The notes beneath the pieces were generated by a model. It saw only the letters and a program-made list of their open reading frames with translations, ran no database searches and had not been told where the DNA came from. Made by a program: the position numbers and the translations under genes. Below, piece by piece: positions 8,443-17,199 of a stretch of DNA of 64,000 bases. Within the stretch, counting starts at the first letter, position 1. Each line of letters starts with the position of its first letter. Source of the stretch: Candidatus Poribacteria bacterium (GTDB lineage Bacteria; Poribacteria; WGA-4E; WGA-3G); the NCBI GenBank assembly GCA_958295945.1, contig OY282386.1, forward strand, positions 2,555,864-2,619,863, read 5' to 3'.

Positions 8443-9096
8443 TCATTTACGGTTGCTCTGCATGTATTGTGTTACGCGAGGGGCAAGTTCATTCCAAATC
8501 TCACCCAATTCAGAAACGACCTTGTAAATAGGATAGATTGCTTTCCACATTGCATTGCGTGCATCAATGGCAGCTTGTGTATCTCCTTCGGCAACGGCAG
8601 CTTTCAGTTGATGCCCCATCTCATTTTGAACATCAGCACACTTGATGCTAAGTTCAACGAGCAGCTGCGACATGTCTATCTGCCGAGAAACCAGTTCTTC
8701 TAAGGTTACTTCCATATCAGGTTGGACATCATAAGCACTTGCTGGGGCAAAGTTTGGAGGCAATCTTTTCCCATCCGCTGTTCTCGGTGTATGGGTTAGG
8801 TGGATATGGGGTGTTACAGAAAGATACATCGTCATCGGTTCGTCTCCGAGAACGCGCACTTTATGTGGTTGATCTGCTAAGGCGACACACATTTGTCCTG
8901 GACCTAATTCCTCGGTTTCCCCATCAATCTCAAATTCCACGCGCCCTTCAAGGATAAGAAATATTTCGTGTCCGAGATCATGGCTATGTAGTTGTGCACT
9001 CTGTCCCGGTTCCATCTTTAAAAACCGCGAGCGAATCTGTGGTGTAACAAGTACATTTCTAACATCTGTTCGGTAGTCGTATACTGGGAATCCCAT
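8443..9096 (-). CDS. Cupin-domain protein, copy 1
   Basis: A 217-residue protein. Residues about 25-100 form a cupin barrel with motif 1 HSHDLGHEIFLILEGRVEFEI-type spacing (His39, His41, Glu45) and a motif-2 segment ALADQPHKVRV. The metal site therefore looks intact, and a dioxygenase, isomerase or sugar-sensing role is possible. The C-terminal 100 residues are helical (EELVSRQIDMSQLLVELS). The start at 9096 has a GGAGAA site. It is about 97% identical to the gene at 13766-14398, and the identity covers only the coding part: upstream and downstream sequences differ. This copy has a slightly longer C-terminus (QYMQSNRK). The substrate is unknown. Confidence 0.85.
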   Translation of the reverse strand: MGFPVYDYRTDVRNVLVTPQIRSRFLKMEPGQSAQLHSHDLGHEIFLILEGRVEFEIDGETEELGPGQMCVALADQPHKVRVLGDEPMTMYLSVTPHIHLTHTPRTADGKRLPPNFAPASAYDVQPDMEVTLEELVSRQIDMSQLLVELSIKCADVQNEMGHQLKAAVAEGDTQAAIDARNAMWKAIYPIYKVVSELGEIWNELAPRVTQYMQSNRK

Positions 9097-9222
9097 TGCA
9101 TTCTCCGAATTTACTTTTAACTTAAGGATGTCATTTCACCGCATCTACCGGGAGTGTGAACATATTTTCGGATTTTACTATATTCAATCGGTACGCTTAA
9201 CACGCAAAAAGCAATATTTTGC

Positions 9223-10203
9223 CTATTGTCGCGATTTAATATCCCCCCAGGTCGTTGTGATTTTGTTTTTTGCTGCCACGTTAGCAATCGTCATAATCTT
9301 GTCAATTCCGATCTCATATAGCAGATCAATATATGTTTCATCCAAAGCTTGATAAAATAGGCATAAATCATCAACGACTCCAATTGCGCCTTCCCCGACT
9401 GAAATGAGAGTTATGTAATGCTGTGGATCCCATAAGTAACATGGATAATATTCGTTTTCACAAACAGGTTCACCATCTACATATAATTTTAGATACCCAG
9501 GATGCCCAGGCACATAGACAAGTGCTAAATGATGCCAACTGTCATCGTTTATAGACTGATCTTTTGTTTCTACATAATGTCCATTAGAGAAAAACGATTT
9601 TTCTGACTCTATGATCGGCTCATCTGGCTCTGTGGCTGGTTGTTCTGTGGCTGGCTCATCTGGCTCTGTGGCTGGCTCATCTGGTACATCTGTGGCTGGT
9701 ACTACATCGGGATATATATCAAAAAACAGACTATGAAAGACGGCACCTAAGTTGCCATTGGGTTGGACAGCAAGCTGTGTACCTGTGACAGTTTCTAATT
9801 CAGAGATAGGTGTGCCTGGAAAGTTTTTTCGGTCAATAAATTGTAGACTGATTGTAAAATCTGTATCCTGTTCTGGTACTTTGACCCACGCACAGATCGT
9901 GTGTGCTGCGTAAACGTCGATATAGTATGGACCCGGTGCTGTTCTGAGACCAATAAATCTGCTGTTTACGTCCTCTAATGAAAGACTATTGCTGTATTTA
10001 CCTTTTATCAGTATGGCATTGCCATCAAGGATACCGTTTATACCATTTATGCTTTGATCTATAATGTGTCCATAATCTTCTCTATTGAAGTTATAGGCAG
10101 CAAGTAGGTTCTCGATTTCATAGTCACCAAATATGATCCTTGCTTCTAATTGTGAGGACAAGCAGGTGATAAGCAATAATAGGGCTAAAACAAGTTTTTT
10201 CAT
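9223..10203 (-). CDS. Exported LamG-domain protein with TWGDIK tail
   Basis: A 326-residue protein with a signal peptide (LVLALLLLITCLSSQLEA, cleavage near 22) and a concanavalin-like LamG fold covering about residues 30-300. The fold is interrupted by an acidic Pro/Thr-rich repeat (EPATEPDEPATEQPATEPD, about residues 170-195), an expandable low-complexity tract. Typical LamG landmarks are AHTICAWVKVPE, DDSWHHLALVYVPG, LKLYVDGEPV and GVVDDLCLFYQALD. The extreme C-terminus ITTTWGDIKSRQ matches the tails of the two LamG proteins at 22-24 kb although the domains are only distantly alike. It probably binds carbohydrate or protein outside the cell. The leader carries a hairpin shared with the S55 lipoprotein gene. 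Confidence 0.8.
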   Translation of the reverse strand: MKKLVLALLLLITCLSSQLEARIIFGDYEIENLLAAYNFNREDYGHIIDQSINGINGILDGNAILIKGKYSNSLSLEDVNSRFIGLRTAPGPYYIDVYAAHTICAWVKVPEQDTDFTISLQFIDRKNFPGTPISELETVTGTQLAVQPNGNLGAVFHSLFFDIYPDVVPATDVPDEPATEPDEPATEQPATEPDEPIIESEKSFFSNGHYVETKDQSINDDSWHHLALVYVPGHPGYLKLYVDGEPVCENEYYPCYLWDPQHYITLISVGEGAIGVVDDLCLFYQALDETYIDLLYEIGIDKIMTIANVAAKNKITTTWGDIKSRQ

Positions 10204-10226
10204 TTAAATCTCCTTTTTGTTGTTAG

Positions 10227-10256
10227 TGCGGGGGTTTAGTGTCTCCCCGCAGGACA
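10227..10256 (-). promoter_or_regulatory. Leader hairpin upstream of LamG gene
   Basis: On the minus strand TGCGGGG pairs with CCCCGCA across a short loop, 24-48 bases before the ATG at 10203. A 16-nt block, TGTCTCCCCGCAGGAC on the plus strand (10240-10255), recurs exactly at 12342-12357 in the leader of the next gene. It could be a translational control hairpin or a member of the GCGGGG palindromic repeats found elsewhere in the window. Confidence 0.45.
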
Positions 10257-10403
10257 GACTTTTATTAGTGTAGCCGCTATTTTGACACGCTGCGACTCAA
10301 GCGAGAAGGCGCGTGCGGAAAAATTAGGGGAGGAAATCCGCACGCATAAGGGGTTACCTCGATTGTTATAATTATTATTACAATTACTTGAGCATCGTCT
10401 GCA

Positions 10404-12308
10404 TTAGTCAGCAGGTGCGGGCGGTGGTTCTTCCGGTAGTCCCGCGTTAGGTTCATCGACGGGGGTATCAACAGTAACCGTTATCTGTTTTGTGCCACTG
10501 ACGATGAACCTATCCATAACAACCTGTTTTTCTATGACCGTAGTCTCTGCATCTTCATCTTCATCAGGCGGTAGGTCTGTTTCCCAGTCGAAGTTATCCC
10601 AGTTGAATGGTGCAGGCTGTAAGGTAATCGTAATCGTGCCAGGGTCGGTTTGCGCAGCTTGTTTCTGTTGGATTAACTGCTCAAGCGTTTGCGGTAAAGC
10701 GGGTGCTTCGTCCGTTTCATCGTCAAATAAATCAAAGTCGTCAAAGAAAAAACCGTCGGAAGTATCACCAGCACCACTGACGTTGACTTCGACTGTCCCT
10801 ATTGGAAAATCAGATGGAATAGCAATCTCTACCTGTTGGGTAAGCTGTCGTGCTGCAGCTGTTGATGACCAGTGTGGCAGTAAAACAATATCAAAAACTG
10901 CGGTTGTGCCGGGTGAAACTGTCTCTGGTGGAATAACATCAACAACCGTTGCTGTCATAAACTGCGGTGTATCCTTGATAGAGATTTCTACATTTTTCAA
11001 AGTGGCTTCCCCCGCGGCGTTTGCTGTGAAGGTTGTGAATCCAGAAAGTATTCCATCAAGTGCAAACGCCGTGTCAAAAAGGATATCTGTCGTTGTAAAT
11101 CGAAAGGAGTCCGAATACGGCGTGTCTGTTTCTTTGAACAGAAGTTTTATCGTTCCATCTATGGTCGCTGGCGTGGTTTCTTGCCGTAGCACTTGCACAC
11201 AAGAGGCTGCAACTATAGGGATCAATGCTTCTTGTCCGTACGCAACTTCGTGATATTTTTCTATCGGTTCACCTGCTGCTGCCTGATAAACAAGTTTGAC
11301 AGGGATCATGTCTGGCACCCTGCCGAGTTCACCGACAATCGCCGGTGTCAGATCTTTGGTAATGATGCCAATCGGTTTACCATAGGCAGCAACTGATTTA
11401 TTAGTTACCTTATAAGATGGCACAAGACCGTAGCATATAGCACGATACACCGATGCTGCTGCTTGACCACTGTTCACCATCGGATGTCCAAACGCAACAA
11501 ACGAGCCATCCTCATAGACTTGTGTCACCGTACCATACCCAATTGCATTGATAATATCACCCGTCACGGTACCCACGCCAATCATATCCCCTGCAGCGAG
11601 TGCTTTGGGTGCATCGTTTGATGCTTGGGGAGCCCCGCCCACCGTTGCCATCATGTGCAGATATTGATACGGCGCACTTTTCATAAGTGAGGCGAGTCTT
11701 TGCAGCTGTGCTGGCGGGATACCTGTTATCATTAAGGGTGTTTTCACGGGTGCGTACATCGTCCCCGCAGCAGGTGCCCCAGGGACATCCGACTGTCCGG
11801 GCACTTCGCGAAGTGCTGCTAACTGCTCGCCAAATGTTACATGTGTCTTCGCAGCCTCCATCGCTTCTATTGGAGTGACCCAAAAACGCATCGGTGTTTT
11901 AGAAAAGTCTTCACCGTAAGCCAGCGCGCCCATCACACGTCCCGGTGGACCCACAGGACTCCCGGACATGCCACCCGCAATACCCCCCATTGCTTCCGCT
12001 GCTTCATCTGCCAATTCACATTCATAGAGCGGGAAACCGTAACCGCTATCGCGTATCCCACGATAAAGCGCATCAATCGTCACACGGCTGGTGCCTTCAA
12101 TCACTGTCACAATCTGTACATGCGTTTTATCTGCTAAACTGCGCACCTCAGATTCATACATGTTTTCTAAGACAACATCCGCTGCAAGCGGTGCTGCGCT
12201 ATACCAGTCTGGTGTATCAAGTGTTGTCGGATTGTTCGGATCACCCGTGCAACCGAAGTGAGAAAGCATCAGTAGTGTTATGCCAATCAAGGCAAATAAA
12301 TGTTTCAT
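10404..12308 (-). CDS. SpoIVB-like (S55) peptidase-domain lipoprotein
   Basis: A 634-residue lipoprotein: hydrophobic signal with lipobox SHFGC (Cys20). The first third resembles the S55 (SpoIVB) serine peptidase domain: DALYRGIRDSGYGFP, then GGMSGSPV at 112-119 carrying the candidate catalytic serine, and later a fold-typical stretch YGTVTQVYEDGSFVAFGHP. The C-terminal half is a series of beta-rich segments with acidic linkers (DDFDLFDDETDE) and a proline-rich end. I chose the ATG at 12308, because AGGAGA lies just upstream; a longer frame from 12362 would bury the signal. It probably acts in the periplasm or on the outer membrane, possibly as a self-processing peptidase. The substrate is unknown. 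SpoIVB itself signals between cells in sporulation, which is not implied here. Confidence 0.75.
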   Translation of the reverse strand: MKHLFALIGITLLMLSHFGCTGDPNNPTTLDTPDWYSAAPLAADVVLENMYESEVRSLADKTHVQIVTVIEGTSRVTIDALYRGIRDSGYGFPLYECELADEAAEAMGGIAGGMSGSPVGPPGRVMGALAYGEDFSKTPMRFWVTPIEAMEAAKTHVTFGEQLAALREVPGQSDVPGAPAAGTMYAPVKTPLMITGIPPAQLQRLASLMKSAPYQYLHMMATVGGAPQASNDAPKALAAGDMIGVGTVTGDIINAIGYGTVTQVYEDGSFVAFGHPMVNSGQAAASVYRAICYGLVPSYKVTNKSVAAYGKPIGIITKDLTPAIVGELGRVPDMIPVKLVYQAAAGEPIEKYHEVAYGQEALIPIVAASCVQVLRQETTPATIDGTIKLLFKETDTPYSDSFRFTTTDILFDTAFALDGILSGFTTFTANAAGEATLKNVEISIKDTPQFMTATVVDVIPPETVSPGTTAVFDIVLLPHWSSTAAARQLTQQVEIAIPSDFPIGTVEVNVSGAGDTSDGFFFDDFDLFDDETDEAPALPQTLEQLIQQKQAAQTDPGTITITLQPAPFNWDNFDWETDLPPDEDEDAETTVIEKQVVMDRFIVSGTKQITVTVDTPVDEPNAGLPEEPPPAPAD

Positions 12309-12329
12309 TATGTCTCCTGTGTGAGTGTG

Positions 12330-12357
12330 TGCGAGGAGTATTGTCTCCCCGCAGGAC
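12330..12357 (-). promoter_or_regulatory. Leader hairpin upstream of S55 lipoprotein gene
   Basis: TGCGGGGA pairs with TCCTCGCA (one mismatch) about 22-45 bases upstream of the ATG at 12308. It shares 16 identical bases with the leader of the LamG gene at 10203. Confidence 0.42.
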
Positions 12358-12815
12358 GCCAAACGTCCATTTGTTTTAGCTATGTGGTGGATATTTTATC
12401 TATACGCGTCCACCTTGCGCGAGACCTCACGTTTCTTTGAAAAACGCACAACCGTTAAATACTGTGAAGCAACAGATCGAGTCAACATAATTATGGGGAC
12501 ACTATCACTTCTTCTAATAAATTGGATTCATTGATACGAAAGGTTTTCTCTACCTTTTTACTCGGTGTGTCCGCATCGCCTTTCGTATAAAAAGTTTCGG
12601 AATTAGTCGTTTTGGACTTGAATAGAAATGTTTAAAAAAGTGTAATAAACCCTTGTGTAGATAGAGTTTATATAGTATAATATAGATAAGAAGTTAGAGG
12701 GTATTTACCTCCTAACTGAACACAAAAAAGCGAGTTGCTTTTCTGATGTTCTTGCTTATCTAATTATCGTATCAGAATCCATCAGAAAAAGCAACTCCAA
12801 ATAAGGAGTATTCTG

Positions 12816-13136
12816 ATGGATCTAATACAGGTCATGGAAATGTTTCCTGATCAAGAGGCGTGTATCGCACATTTAGAGCGTCTTAGATGGAAAGGATCAC
12901 CACAATGTCCACATTGTGAGTCTACATCTGTCAAAAGACGTAACGAAAACGCTATGGGGCGTATTGGACGCTGGAAATGCCACGATTGCCATAGCACCTT
13001 CAAGAGGACATCTGGCACAATCTTTCAAGGAACGAAGATCGCACTTCAGAAATGGTTTCTTGCGATCTCGTTGATGACAAACGCAAAGAAAAGTCTGTCA
13101 AGTTGTCAACTCGCACGTGATTTAGGAATGAAATAG
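12816..13136 (+). pseudogene. IS1595-type transposase, N-terminal part (stops at in-frame TAG)
   Basis: 106 codons from an ATG that follows a TAAGGAG site. It carries the zinc ribbon typical of the family (CPHCES near residue 29 and WKCHDCHSTF near 53) and the helical region KWFLAISLMTNAKKSLSS. The frame ends at TAG 13134-13136 inside the otherwise uninterrupted transposase sequence: the next codons (KAAWHPMMRIRAEM) continue the family pattern, where glutamine is usual at the stop position. A CAG-to-TAG change explains it best. The catalytic domain lies in the next fragment, so this product alone cannot transpose. Confidence 0.8.
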
Positions 13137-13154
13137 AAGGCAGCTTGGCATCCG

Positions 13155-13691
13155 ATGATGCGTATACGTGCTGAAATGGGAAAGGATAATGTCCTTGGAC
13201 AAGGTATCATTGAGGCAGACGAAACCTATATCGGTGGTAAACGCAGGAAAGACTACGACAAAGAAAAAGGTGTCCCCCGTAAGCGTGGACGTGGCACAGC
13301 GAAGGATGCTGTTGTTGGTGCTGTTGCGCGCGGTGGGAAAGTCGTAGCAGAACTTGTTTCAGATATGACTGGTGAGACAATCGCTGACTTCATAAAGAGG
13401 GGTGTCAACACCGAAGATGCTAAACTCTATACCGACCAGTTTAAAGGGGACAACGACATCGGTAAAGAGATGGAACATGAAACAATCAATCGGAGTGAGA
13501 AGTGGGAAGCTGATGGGGTACATACCAATACGATAGAAGGTTTCTGGTCTTTCGTTAAACGTGCATGGTATGGCTCACATCATCATTATTCAACAAGTTA
13601 CACGCCACTGTCCCTCGCAGAAGCGTGCTACAAGGACAACTACAGAGGAACGAACATCTTTGACAAGTTTCGGACAGAGAGTATGGAATAA
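13155..13691 (+). pseudogene. IS1595-type transposase, catalytic part (same frame, after amber stop)
   Basis: 178 codons in the same frame as the zinc-ribbon part. The DDE/N catalytic core is visible: IIEADETYIGGKRR holds the first Asp, KLYTDQF the second, and VHTNTIEGFWSFVKR the last acidic/Asn region. The order and spacing fit ISXO2-like transposases of the IS1595 family. The first in-frame ATG after the stop lacks a good ribosome site, so the domain is probably expressed only by readthrough, if at all. Taken together the two parts would give a 291-residue transposase. Confidence 0.8.
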
Positions 13692-13765
13692 GGTCAATTT
13701 ATAAATCTTCTCAAGTCCAAAACGACTTATTCCGTAAAGTAATGATGAATAAACGTTGAAGAGAA

Positions 13766-14398
13766 TTATTGTGTTACGCGAGGGGCAAGTTCATTCCAAA
13801 TCTCACCCAATTCAGAAACGACCTTGTAAATAGGATAAATTGCTTCCCACATTGCATTGCGTGCATCAATGGCTGCTTGTGTGTCTCCATCGGCAACGGC
13901 AGCTTTCAGTTGATGCCCCATCTCATTTTGAACATCGGCACACTTGATGCTAAGTTCAACGAGCAGCTGCGACATGTCTATCTGCCGAGAAACCAGTTCT
14001 TCTAAGGTTACTTCCATATCAGGTTGGACATCATAAGCACTTGCTGGGGCAAAGTTTGGAGGCAATCTTTTCCCATCCGCTGTTCTCGGTGTATGGGTAG
14101 GGTGGATATGGGGTGTTACAGAAAGATACATCGTCATCGGTTCGTCTCCGAGAACGCGCACTGAATGTGGTTGATCTGCTAAGGCGACACACATCTGACC
14201 TGGACCTAATTCCTCAGTTTCCCCATCAATTTCAAATTCCACGCGCCCTTCAAGGATAAGAAATATTTCGTGTCCGAGATCATGGCTATGTAGTTGGGCA
14301 CTCTGTCCCGGTTCCATCTTTAAAAACCGCGAGCGAATCTGTGGTGTAACAAGTACATTTCTAACATCTGTTCGGTAGTCGTAAACTGGAAATCCCAT
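13766..14398 (-). CDS. Cupin-domain protein, copy 2
   Basis: A 210-residue near-duplicate of the cupin gene at 8443-9096; differences are a few substitutions such as HSVRV for HKVRV and EAIYP for KAIYP. The cupin metal motif (HSHDLGHE) is intact. The start is set at 14398 where GGAGAGACAA precedes the ATG, matching copy 1; an earlier ATG at 14410 is in frame but overlaps that site. Homology with copy 1 ends at the start codon on one side and at the codon before the stop (RVTQ) on the other, so promoter and terminator regions are unrelated. The IS1595 element lies 33 bases downstream of the stop. Most substitutions seem mild, which suggests both copies are still selected. Confidence 0.83.
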   Translation of the reverse strand: MGFPVYDYRTDVRNVLVTPQIRSRFLKMEPGQSAQLHSHDLGHEIFLILEGRVEFEIDGETEELGPGQMCVALADQPHSVRVLGDEPMTMYLSVTPHIHPTHTPRTADGKRLPPNFAPASAYDVQPDMEVTLEELVSRQIDMSQLLVELSIKCADVQNEMGHQLKAAVADGDTQAAIDARNAMWEAIYPIYKVVSELGEIWNELAPRVTQ

Positions 14399-14641
14399 TT
14401 GTCTCTCCATATAAGTTTTATGTTAAACGTATCACTATTTCAGAAATATTGTCAACGAAAATCCGAGAATCTGGAAATACGGAACTCTTACGAGCAGGTA
14501 AGTAGTATAAGCAAGTTCATAATAAATTAAAATTTGACTTTCACGGATAATAACAGTATAATTTGCAGAAAGATTACAACTTTGGACGAAAGAATTATGA
14601 TATTTATTTGCAGCCATCATCATTCAATCCATTGCTGAGTA

Positions 14642-14758
14642 GAGCGGATTAGAGTGATGAGGTGATTATTCCATACATCATATTGGACACATAGCAAGTG
14701 AGTCTTGCTACACAATCCTAGTGAACTAACCGCTCCCTCCGTGCCAGACTATCGGCAC
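14642..14758 (+). promoter_or_regulatory. Possible structured leader of the his block
   Basis: GAGCGG (14642-14647) can pair with CCGCTC (14730-14735), enclosing the hairpin AGCAAG-TGAGT-CTTGCT (14693-14709); a second hairpin GTGCC...GGCAC follows at 14741-14758. This lies 87 bases before the first histidine gene. No T-box signature (UGGnACCGCG) is present. The rest of 14411-14641 shows no gene or repeat. Confidence 0.3.
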
Positions 14759-14844
14759 GTTGAGATGATGAGCATGTTGTTTGCTGGGTTTTTTTGTTAC
14801 AATTTCTTGTATGTTGATTATGGAGAATTGTAGGAGTAACGCTT

Positions 14845-16281
14845 ATGGAAAAGTTTATGAAACCCATCGGAACAAACGATTTTCTCCCTGAACAGATGGT
14901 TCAACGAAATTACGTTGAGAATGTCGTTCGTGAGACTTTTGAGAGTTACGGATATGCGCAGATTCAGACACCACTGTTTGAATCCTTTGCGCTTTTATCC
15001 GCGCAATCCGGTGAGGAAATACGTCACAAAATGTTCACATTTGTCGGTCCGGATAGGGTAGATTATGCGCTGAGGCCGGAACTTACCGCACCCGTATGCC
15101 GTCTCATAGCAAATGGCGATTTACATCATTTACCATACCCTTATAAGCTATATTATATCGGTCAGTGTGTGCGTCAAGAACCGAGGACAGACAATCGTGA
15201 GGCAAAGCGCGAATTTCGCCAAGCGGGGATAGAGTTGATTGGTCCGTCATCTGAATTGGCAGATGCCGAGATTATTACGTTACCAGTTCGGATACTTGAG
15301 AAACTGAATATTACACAGACGACTTTGAAGATCGGTAACACAGGTGTCTTTCGTGAGATATTTAAACAGGTTGCGCTTGATCCAAAAGACCATAGTGAAG
15401 TGATTTTGGATATAGATCATCTTTCTCGTCTGCAAAGGGATAGTCAACATTTGGATTTGGATGCAACTCGTGATGAACTCAATATGTTACGACGATCTCA
15501 AGGACCTGACTACGAAGGTGAGTATAAGGTTGAGATATCGGACATCCAAGAATTAACAGAAGACAGCGCGGAAGAATGGACAGAGAAGTTACCGCTTGTC
15601 GCAGAGGAAACCTATAAAGCAAGATGGCACCGATATTTCAGTATATCTGAAGAGGTAGCACAACGTTGTATTGATGTTTCAAAGATTAGTGGGAGCAAAG
15701 ATGTTGTGATGGATGCTTGGGGGACATTTCTCAATCATACCGCACAGGGAGTTCGTCAAGAAATACTCAGGCTATGTGAATGTTTGGATTACAATAATAT
15801 TACCGACTTTGAAATAAATCTGGGTATTACGCGCGGATTTGACTTCTATACAGGTACCGTTTTTCAGATTGAAGTGTCGGAGAGCAATCTACCAATCTGT
15901 GGTGGTGGAAGATATGATCGGTTAATCGAGAGTTTTGGTGGTCCATCTGTGCCGGGTGCTGGTTTTGCATTCCATTTTGATTCCCTGATGGAGATATATG
16001 CCGAAACACAACGTGAACCTACTCAAGCGAAAAAAGATTACTTTATCGTGGCGACCTCTACTGATAACCTTCGTGAAGCACAAGATACGGCAGAACAATT
16101 GAGATGTTTAGGAAAGACTGTAGAGGTAGATTTGATGGGACGTGACTTACAAGAACAGCATGACTATGCTGCTAAAGCGAAATACGATTATCTGATTAAG
16201 TTGAATGAAGATCACTCCATCCAACGGATTGATTTGAATACTGGAAACACAGAAGAGGTTACCTTCAAAGACCTTGAATAA
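14845..16281 (+). CDS. hisZ: HisS-like ATP phosphoribosyltransferase regulatory subunit (HisZ) or second histidyl-tRNA synthetase
   Basis: A 478-residue class II aminoacyl-tRNA synthetase homologue. Motif 2 region (YPYKLYYIGQCVRQE), a histidine-pocket-like motif ITRGFDFYTGTVFQ and motif 3-like CGGGRYDRLIESFGG are present, but key stretches are changed from the synthetase forms RGLDYYTG and WRAERPQKGRYR kept by the gene at 17200. It is directly followed by hisG and then a canonical hisS, so I read it as HisZ, which forms a complex with short HisG and senses histidine. Unusually for HisZ it keeps a C-terminal alpha/beta region (about 395-478) resembling the anticodon-binding domain. A GTAGGAG site precedes the ATG. 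A second synthetase activity cannot be excluded. Confidence 0.75.
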   Translation: MEKFMKPIGTNDFLPEQMVQRNYVENVVRETFESYGYAQIQTPLFESFALLSAQSGEEIRHKMFTFVGPDRVDYALRPELTAPVCRLIANGDLHHLPYPYKLYYIGQCVRQEPRTDNREAKREFRQAGIELIGPSSELADAEIITLPVRILEKLNITQTTLKIGNTGVFREIFKQVALDPKDHSEVILDIDHLSRLQRDSQHLDLDATRDELNMLRRSQGPDYEGEYKVEISDIQELTEDSAEEWTEKLPLVAEETYKARWHRYFSISEEVAQRCIDVSKISGSKDVVMDAWGTFLNHTAQGVRQEILRLCECLDYNNITDFEINLGITRGFDFYTGTVFQIEVSESNLPICGGGRYDRLIESFGGPSVPGAGFAFHFDSLMEIYAETQREPTQAKKDYFIVATSTDNLREAQDTAEQLRCLGKTVEVDLMGRDLQEQHDYAAKAKYDYLIKLNEDHSIQRIDLNTGNTEEVTFKDLE

Positions 16282-16339
16282 TAGGTATGAATGGATACGA
16301 AGAACAATGATACGCATTAAGGATTAAGGAAAATTGATT

Positions 16340-17110
16340 ATGGAAACAGAAAGGACACTGAATTTACTTTTGCCGAAAGGTACGATTCAATCTGGAACTC
16401 TTGAGATGTTTCAACGAGCAGGTTATGAGCTCAATGGCTATAAGTCAACTGACCGTTCTTATCGTGCCAGTTTTGCTAACGACAGTGAAGTTCAGATAAA
16501 GATTTCTCGTCCGCAAGAGATTCCTGTCTATGTTGGTATGGACGACTTCTACGATTTGGGTATAACTGGACAGGATTGGGTTGAAGAAACAGACGCTAAT
16601 GTTGAGGAAATCCTTCCATTAGACTACGGGTTTGTCAATATAGTTCTTGCAGTTCGTGAGGAACGGGAGGACATCAATGCATTCACCGATTTAGTGAACC
16701 TCGCGGATAGGAACATCCGCATCTCAACAGAGTATTTAAATATCGCTGAGAAATATATACTTGAAACGACAGAAAACCGCATTGCACCTGCGATTCTTAC
16801 GCCGTGGAAGAGACTGAATACTCTCGGGACTTACCAATCCCCCATTACCTTGATGTTGTCGTTTGGGGCAACGGAGGGTAAACCACCAGAAGAAGCGGAT
16901 GCTATAATTGATAATTGTAGTTCAGCACGGACGTTGAAGGCAAACCATCTTAAGATAATAGAAGTGTTAAGAGAATCTGAATCTACACTGATTGCAAACC
17001 CGAAATCACTCAGGGATCCTTGGAAACGCAAAAAGATTGACGAACTGAAGCAGACGTTAGCAAAAGGATTACGGAGGCGTAGGAGTCAAGCACTACCGGG
17101 CCACATATAA
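16340..17110 (+). CDS. hisG: ATP phosphoribosyltransferase catalytic subunit
   Basis: A 256-residue protein with the two-lobed HisG fold: NLLLPKGTIQSGTLEMF at the N-terminus, IPVYVGMDDFYDLGITGQDW in lobe 1, and the PRPP-binding loop region GATEGKPPEEADAIID with SSARTLKANHLKIIE downstream, ending LIANPKSL. It lacks the C-terminal regulatory domain of long HisG, which fits dependence on the adjacent HisZ-like protein (known for the short form). It catalyses the first step of histidine synthesis, joining ATP and PRPP. I chose ATG 16340 because AAGGA lies 9 bases upstream; an in-frame TTG at 16334 is too close. It has a basic tail (RRRRSQ). The gene is 58 bases after hisZ. Confidence 0.85.
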   Translation: METERTLNLLLPKGTIQSGTLEMFQRAGYELNGYKSTDRSYRASFANDSEVQIKISRPQEIPVYVGMDDFYDLGITGQDWVEETDANVEEILPLDYGFVNIVLAVREEREDINAFTDLVNLADRNIRISTEYLNIAEKYILETTENRIAPAILTPWKRLNTLGTYQSPITLMLSFGATEGKPPEEADAIIDNCSSARTLKANHLKIIEVLRESESTLIANPKSLRDPWKRKKIDELKQTLAKGLRRRRSQALPGHI

Positions 17111-17139
17111 ACCCAATTAACTTGATTAGAAGTTTGACT

Positions 17140-17161
17140 TGCGAGGTGCGGAGACCTCGCA
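17140..17161. repeat. Short GC-rich palindrome
   Basis: TGCGAGGTgcggagACCTCGCA, an 8-bp stem between hisG and hisS. Same class as the hairpins at 29528, 33636 and 26165. Confidence 0.6.
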
Positions 17162-17199
17162 CTACATATCAGGTTAATATAGTATTAGGAGCAGTTATC

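Larger units (their letters stand above)
12599..13733. mobile_element. IS1595-family insertion sequence (1135 bp), transposase interrupted
   Basis: The ends are 23-bp inverted repeats beginning GGAATTAGTCGTTTTGGACT on the left (12599-12621) and GGAATAAGTCGTTTTGGACT on the right (13711-13733, other strand), with one mismatch. The transposase has an N-terminal zinc ribbon and an ISXO2-like DDE/N domain. The 8 bases outside each end (AAAGTTTC and GTAAAGTA) do not match, so the expected 8-bp duplication is missing, suggesting a later rearrangement on one side; the cupin copy starts only 33 bases beyond the right end. Confidence 0.82.

Noticed and set aside
10492-11253. A 253-codon plus-strand open frame, Ser-rich
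   Set aside because: It lies antisense to the S55 lipoprotein gene, has the composition of a shadow frame (Ser/Val runs) and no ribosome site.
13134-13136. TAG recoding (stop codon reassignment)
   Set aside because: Only this defective transposase shows an internal TAG; the minus-strand gene at 18534 ends normally in TAG and many other genes use TAA/TGA.
14642-14758. T-box riboswitch upstream of the histidine genes
   Set aside because: The conserved T-box sequence UGGnACCGCG is not present; only generic hairpins are.
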